From Triplophysa rosa (Eukaryota; Chordata; Actinopteri; Cypriniformes; Nemacheilidae), in assembly GCF_024868665.1 (NCBI RefSeq), contig NC_079894.1, positions 5,481,426 through 5,545,425 of the forward strand: a DNA stretch of 64,000 nucleotides. The letters are read 5' to 3'. Each line of letters opens with the position of its first letter. Position 1 is the first letter of the stretch. The notes beneath the pieces are model-generated. The model saw only the letters and a program-made list of their open reading frames with translations, did no database searches and had not been told where the DNA came from. Shown piece by piece: positions 60,501 through 64,000 of the stretch. The translations under genes and the position numbers were made by a program.

Positions 60501-63500
60501 TCGCCACCGTCTCCGGGAGACACGCCTCCTGGACACCATCGCTGACTTTTTAGTCAAGAAGGGCGAATACCTGGACAGCAAGGTTAGACATGATGTAGTA
60601 TTAGACCATGTTAATACTACTGGGGGCATTTTACATGAGCAATGTATTGTACATGTAACCATTCGGCATCTGTTTCTCTCTCCAGGTGATCCAAAAGCTT
60701 GTTTTCCCATTCAGTCGTATGAGTTATCGGCCTGCCAACGAAGCTCAGTTTTTCTCCAAGCTGGAGATGGTGCTGGAGTTAAAAGCTTTGAGCTCTCCGC
60801 TGGCCACCGTTAACATCCTCATGTCCCTGTTCCAGCTAGGTCATTTTCCTGGACTCGTACTGCACCGTGTCTTCTCTCCATCATTCATCAGTAACGTCAC
60901 CAGTGAGTCTTAATACCCGTTTTCAATACAAACTATATTACAGGTGCATTTGTGGGACGCTTGTGAGATTAGTGCTTATCTCTTTAAATATGTATGCCCT
61001 AAAATGTCTCCAGATGGTTCATAGTTCATGGAATGTTTACTGAGCTTTATTTACAGTATAATGTGCTTGTAACCCATAAGTAAACAGTGAAACTTCCACG
61101 GTCTAGCAAGATCTCTTGCAACCACATCATCAGAAAGCGATAGCAACAGTGACCTCTGCTGGCTGATTTATTTCTTTTACATCAGAGCTTCCCAAACTTC
61201 AGAGGGGTATGGACTCCAAAAAACATTCCAAAAAGACGAAAAGAATTCAGATAAATTAACCATAAATGTGTTATTTAGTGTGACAGCAAAAAATCTCTCT
61301 AAAGCTATTTTATGTTATGAATATAAATATGAATTATATAAAATAATATATCAACAGTTTCTTTTCTAAGTTATTGCTATGTCACACCATTGGACAAACG
61401 TAAGGTATATATGTCAACTACCCAAAGTAAGTTTTCTCATTGCAGAAAATGATCAACATTTATGACCTGTTTTTCTTTTGAGAATTATGTCCACTACCAT
61501 AAAATAAATCTGGTGAAAGTAAGAAAAGATTATGTAAACATACTCTTTAAATCCACATTAGATGACGTTTACATGTGTGTTTATGTCTGACAGTTCACAG
61601 GTCTATGGCAATAAAATCTATAACTTGTTTGAAAATTTTGGTTTACCCTGTGGCATGGCCCCCTGCCCTACCACTACAGGCCACCGGGGGCACCTCACAG
61701 TTTGGAAAGCACTGCATTATATAAAGTTTCTTACCGTCCATAGTTTACAGTATTTTAAAGCATTGGCATAAGAGTATTTACTGTATTGAATACAGTACAA
61801 ACATTATTAGTAAAGTTTTTTTTAAATTTCTGATTAAATTCGAGAATTTGTGTTTTGTGTCGCTGTGTAGACAGCCCTTATGCCCTGATTGTACGTCGCT
61901 ATCTTTCACTGCTGGATGCAGCTGTAGAGTTAGAGTACAGGGACTACACTGGACCTCGCCTTCAGGACACCCATAAAGTGCTCATGTTTGACCATGCATT
62001 AACTGCAGATGAGGTGAACCGCAAATACAGGTGAGAAACTCTATACATCCATCTTCTCTCGGTCAGAAATACAGCAGAGCATTGAGGCCATTTGTAAGCT
62101 TTTTGTAAATGTGTAAACTTCTGGACAGTACTAATTTTCAAGTGTTTTCACTCGAGATTAACTGATTTATCACCGAATAATTGGTATTGGTTGATAAAAG
62201 CACATTTTCACACTATCGAATATCGGACGATAGTTTAAAAACAGTCAATGATCAGGGCCGATATATCCTGTCAGTCAAAAGAGGACAGGAAAATGCAATG
62301 AATTTGTGCTCTGTGCATATAAAATGTTAAGAAATATCGCCAGTTTGATGTTCAATATTAATAGTCATTATATTAATTAATAACATTCAGAAAGTTAAGA
62401 AATATCGATTTTATCTTCAGAATCAGCAGATATCACTCTGAATAATCGGTATTGGTGGAGAAGTTTACCGATACATAGCTTGTGTACCGGTGCAGCTCTA
62501 GTTTTTACTTTGGAACATTTTACTTGACTACATTATAAATCATATATCACACTCCACAACATTGCAAAAAAGGGTAAAAAATAAATCTAAAAAAAGTCTT
62601 TTTTTTACTTTAATACTGAAGTTCATTAAAAATCTTGTACTTTCTTACTTTTGCTCAAGTTACATTTTTAAGTGAAAATACTTCAGTGAAAGTAAAAAAG
62701 TACTAAATTTTCAACATTTTCAAGTATTAAAGGTAAAAAATGACTTGTATTTATAAAATGTATTGGAAACGAGCTGAGAGTGTTATGTTTGTATTTCAGT
62801 TATAAAGGTCTGGTTGCAGAGGCGCTCCGGCAGCTTGTCGGCGAGCACGGCTACAAACAAGATGAGGTTCTTGCACCGGGATATTACACAGGTTATTTTC
62901 TTTTTATAATGTGCCACCAAGCATATAAATGTCTATCGTCAAGATCTAGGCATGTATCTAAAAGTCATGTGCGTTCTTATCTTACTCCAGATTTCCTGCT
63001 GTGGATCGATTGCACGGGCCGCGTTCTCCCGATCAGAACACCGGCAGCATCATTAACTGCAGGTTCAACCCCGTGTGTAGTGCCAAACCTCAAATCTCCT
63101 GAAGGTTCTGCCTCTGTCGCTGCTCTCACTACTGACTTCCAGAAGTTTTCTCCCTTCGCTCCGTCACTAGAGGAAGGGAGCGACAAACGAGCGGGGGAGG
63201 AGCCTGTCTTCCTCTCCGCTCACATACGCCCCTCGGTGGCAACATCAGGCGCTCCAAGGGTCGGCCCTAATGGAACAGTACCGCTCGACTACAACCCATA
63301 TTACACAACTTCTGATTATTACTCTACCCTGGCCAAGGAGCACTCTCTAGAGAGCCAGGACAGCTCTACTCTTAGTAGCCCATCAGACTGCCTGACCCAG
63401 GCAGGACCTTCTGTTCCAGGGACGGTTGCCCCGCAAGACTCCCTCTTTCAGTTCTCCATTGGTAAAATCCTGGAGGATGAGGAGGGTGCTGCCATCACGG

Positions 63501-64000
63501 CAGGAGCAAACCCGGGGACGGACTGTGAGATCTCAACGTTTTATGAAGGTGTGTCGTACCCGGAGGGCGGTGAGAGCGACGTAGGGGCCAGTTCACCACT
63601 GAAGCTTCACAACGCAGACAACCCAGAAGCTGAGCAGACCACAGGAGAACAAGTGAAGAGGTTAGTCTGTGTATATGACTGGAAGCTATTTTAATAAAAG
63701 AAGATATTTTGAGAAATGTCTCAGATTTGGTGTCCATACAGTGAAAGTCAATGGGGGTCAATGTTGTTTGGTTACCAGCGTTCTTCAAAATATCTTCTTT
63801 TGTGTTCTGCAGAAGAAAGAAAGTCATGCAGGTTTGAGGAATATTAAGGAATTAAAGTGGTTAAATGCTTGCTTATCGTCTTGAACATATTTTCTGCCTT
63901 TTCTCATATGCAGGGTTATAATGTCTGTGAATGATAAATGGCATTATTGCCATAATTCTGATGTGCTGGTGGGATCCAGGGCAATGAGAGACCGACACCT
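54581..64000 (+). CDS. fastk: FASTK (Fas-activated serine/threonine kinase), 3' truncated
   Basis: Exons: 54581-54619 (candidate, MVDTGAAGDHWRN), 56828-57650, 59842-60315, 60434-60582, 60686-60902, 61871-62030, 62800-62891, 62991-63660, 63914 to beyond 64000. All are GT-AG with matching phase, about 903 residues to the window end; starting instead at the ATG 56870 gives about 876. Key segments: VDEVLRWVTQNPGKISHNHY (human LLRWLGQNPSKV), VIQKLVFPFSRMSYRP, ATVNILMSLFQL, ALIVRRYLSLLDAAVELE, GYYTDFLL, VLPIRT, and RAP-domain start RVIMSVNDKWHYC. FASTK-family proteins act in mitochondrial and nuclear RNA metabolism; the kinase name is historical. The protein is much longer than human FASTK (549 aa): it has a His/Pro-rich N-terminus and about 205 extra residues, acidic and Ser-rich, before the RAP domain. 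Confidence 0.93.
55352..55737. mobile_element. TTAA palindromic MITE, diverged (copy 10)
   Basis: TTAAAGGAAAGGTTCATACC at the left, CATTACTCACCCTCATGTTG inside, GAGGGTGAATAAATGATATG at the right without a clean end. In fastk intron 1. Confidence 0.6.
55830..56553. mobile_element. Large foldback element, about 720 bp inverted repeat
   Basis: Bases 55840-56110 and 56270-56553 are imperfect reverse complements: GTCTTAACAAAGGTTTTCTAG pairs with CAGAAGACCTTTGTTAAGAC, and GTTATAATACCACG with ATGGTATTATAAC. The right end is AGTATCCCTTTAA. The centre is GC-richer (GCGCCCGCCCAGAGGAGGCG). fastk intron 1; a TA microsatellite interrupts the left arm at 55901-55919. Confidence 0.75.
57836..57995. mobile_element. 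Fragment of TTAA palindromic MITE
   Basis: Recognised by ATTCACTCTCATGTGGTTC, GGAACACAAAAGAAGATTTT and ACAATGAAAGTCAATGGAG. Termini are missing. fastk intron 2. Confidence 0.6.
58051..58190. mobile_element. 140-bp MITE with inverted termini
   Basis: AAGGGCAATTCACATTTCGC at the left, GCCAAATGTGAATTGCCCCTT at the right, with CG-rich GCGGCGCGGCTTGCG inside. fastk intron 2. Confidence 0.75.
58959..59221. mobile_element. hAT MITE with perfect 8-bp TSD
   Basis: TAGGGCTGTTCAACGATTTA at the left and ATGGAACAGCTCTA at the right. GTTTATGA is duplicated exactly at 58951-58958 and 59222-59229. 263 bp, AT-rich, with CA-repeat and TGTGAATG runs. fastk intron 2. Confidence 0.9.
59265..59740. mobile_element. 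Truncated DNA repeat with GGGGTCCTATTTTGCC end
   Basis: AAAAGGGGTCCTATTTTGCC resembles a common teleost MITE terminus, and the body carries CTGAAACGCTCTGATTGGTC blocks. The right terminus is not identifiable. fastk intron 2, just before exon 3. Confidence 0.5.
61183..61714. mobile_element. hAT-like MITE (CAGAGCTTCCCAAACT termini)
   Basis: CAGAGCTTCCCAAACTTCAG and CACAGTTTGGAAAGCACTG are inverted. The flanks agree at 5 of 8 bases, so the duplication is decayed. fastk intron between 60902 and 61871. Confidence 0.65.
62150..62503. mobile_element. Degenerate repeat with TATCGG/CCGATA palindromes
   Basis: Inverted ATCGGTATTGG/GAATATCGG segments, with GTACCGGTGCAGCTCTAG at the right edge, typical of an old hAT terminus. 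The left edge is unclear. fastk intron. Confidence 0.4.
63693..63850. mobile_element. Fragment of TTAA palindromic MITE before the last visible fastk exon
   Basis: AAAGAAGATATTTTGAGAAATG and its inverse TTCTTCAAAATATCTTCTTTTG surround GTGAAAGTCAATGGGGGTC. Terminal TTAA ends are lost. The next fastk exon starts at 63914. Confidence 0.65.

Overview
The window is vertebrate nuclear DNA, most likely from a cyprinid-like teleost. The genes are split by GT-AG introns. The proteins read as KLHL18, NRBP2, PUF60, a chemerin-like protein and FASTK. Introns and intergenic DNA are packed with fish-type DNA transposons: hAT-like elements with 8-bp target duplications, TTAA-flanked palindromes, a Tc1 copy and a tRNA-derived SINE. 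No bacterial-type operon, CRISPR array or rRNA gene was seen. Exon coordinates were read by eye from splice sites and reading-frame continuity and compared with remembered family sequences. No alignment was run.

Layout. 455-982 (-): an unrecognised three-exon gene for a 91-residue secreted-peptide-like precursor. 2845-8500 (-): complete klhl18, ten coding exons, 574 codons. 8501-11098: intergenic, between head-to-head klhl18 and nrbp2. 11099-34557 (+): complete nrbp2, 18 coding exons, pseudokinase; its 18.3-kb first intron is the main transposon reservoir and holds a six-layer nested insertion at 15804-19990. 36990-49968 (+): complete puf60, 11 coding exons; a Tc1 element lies in intron 3 and several MITEs in the large intron 8. 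50788-52163 (+): a chemerin-like (rarres2-like) gene whose last coding exon is split by a 562-bp transposon. 52164-54580: intergenic with a 1.2-kb hAT-like element. 54581 to beyond 64000 (+): fastk, cut by the window edge inside its RAP domain.

The genes do not form one pathway. KLHL18 is a Cullin-3 adaptor, NRBP2 a pseudokinase scaffold, PUF60 a splicing and poly-U-binding factor, FASTK a FASTK/RAP-family RNA-linked protein and chemerin a secreted ligand. From general knowledge of human maps, NRBP2-PUF60 belong together (8q24), RARRES2 and FASTK are both at 7q36, and KLHL18 is at 3p21. The window therefore looks like three ancestral blocks joined.

The observations most worth checking are the transposon splitting the chemerin-like terminal exon, the unidentified peptide gene, the repeat arm that supplies the 3' splice-site region of klhl18 exon 2, the GC-AG intron in klhl18, and the six-deep transposon nest. 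I found no clear evidence of a wholly new biological system.
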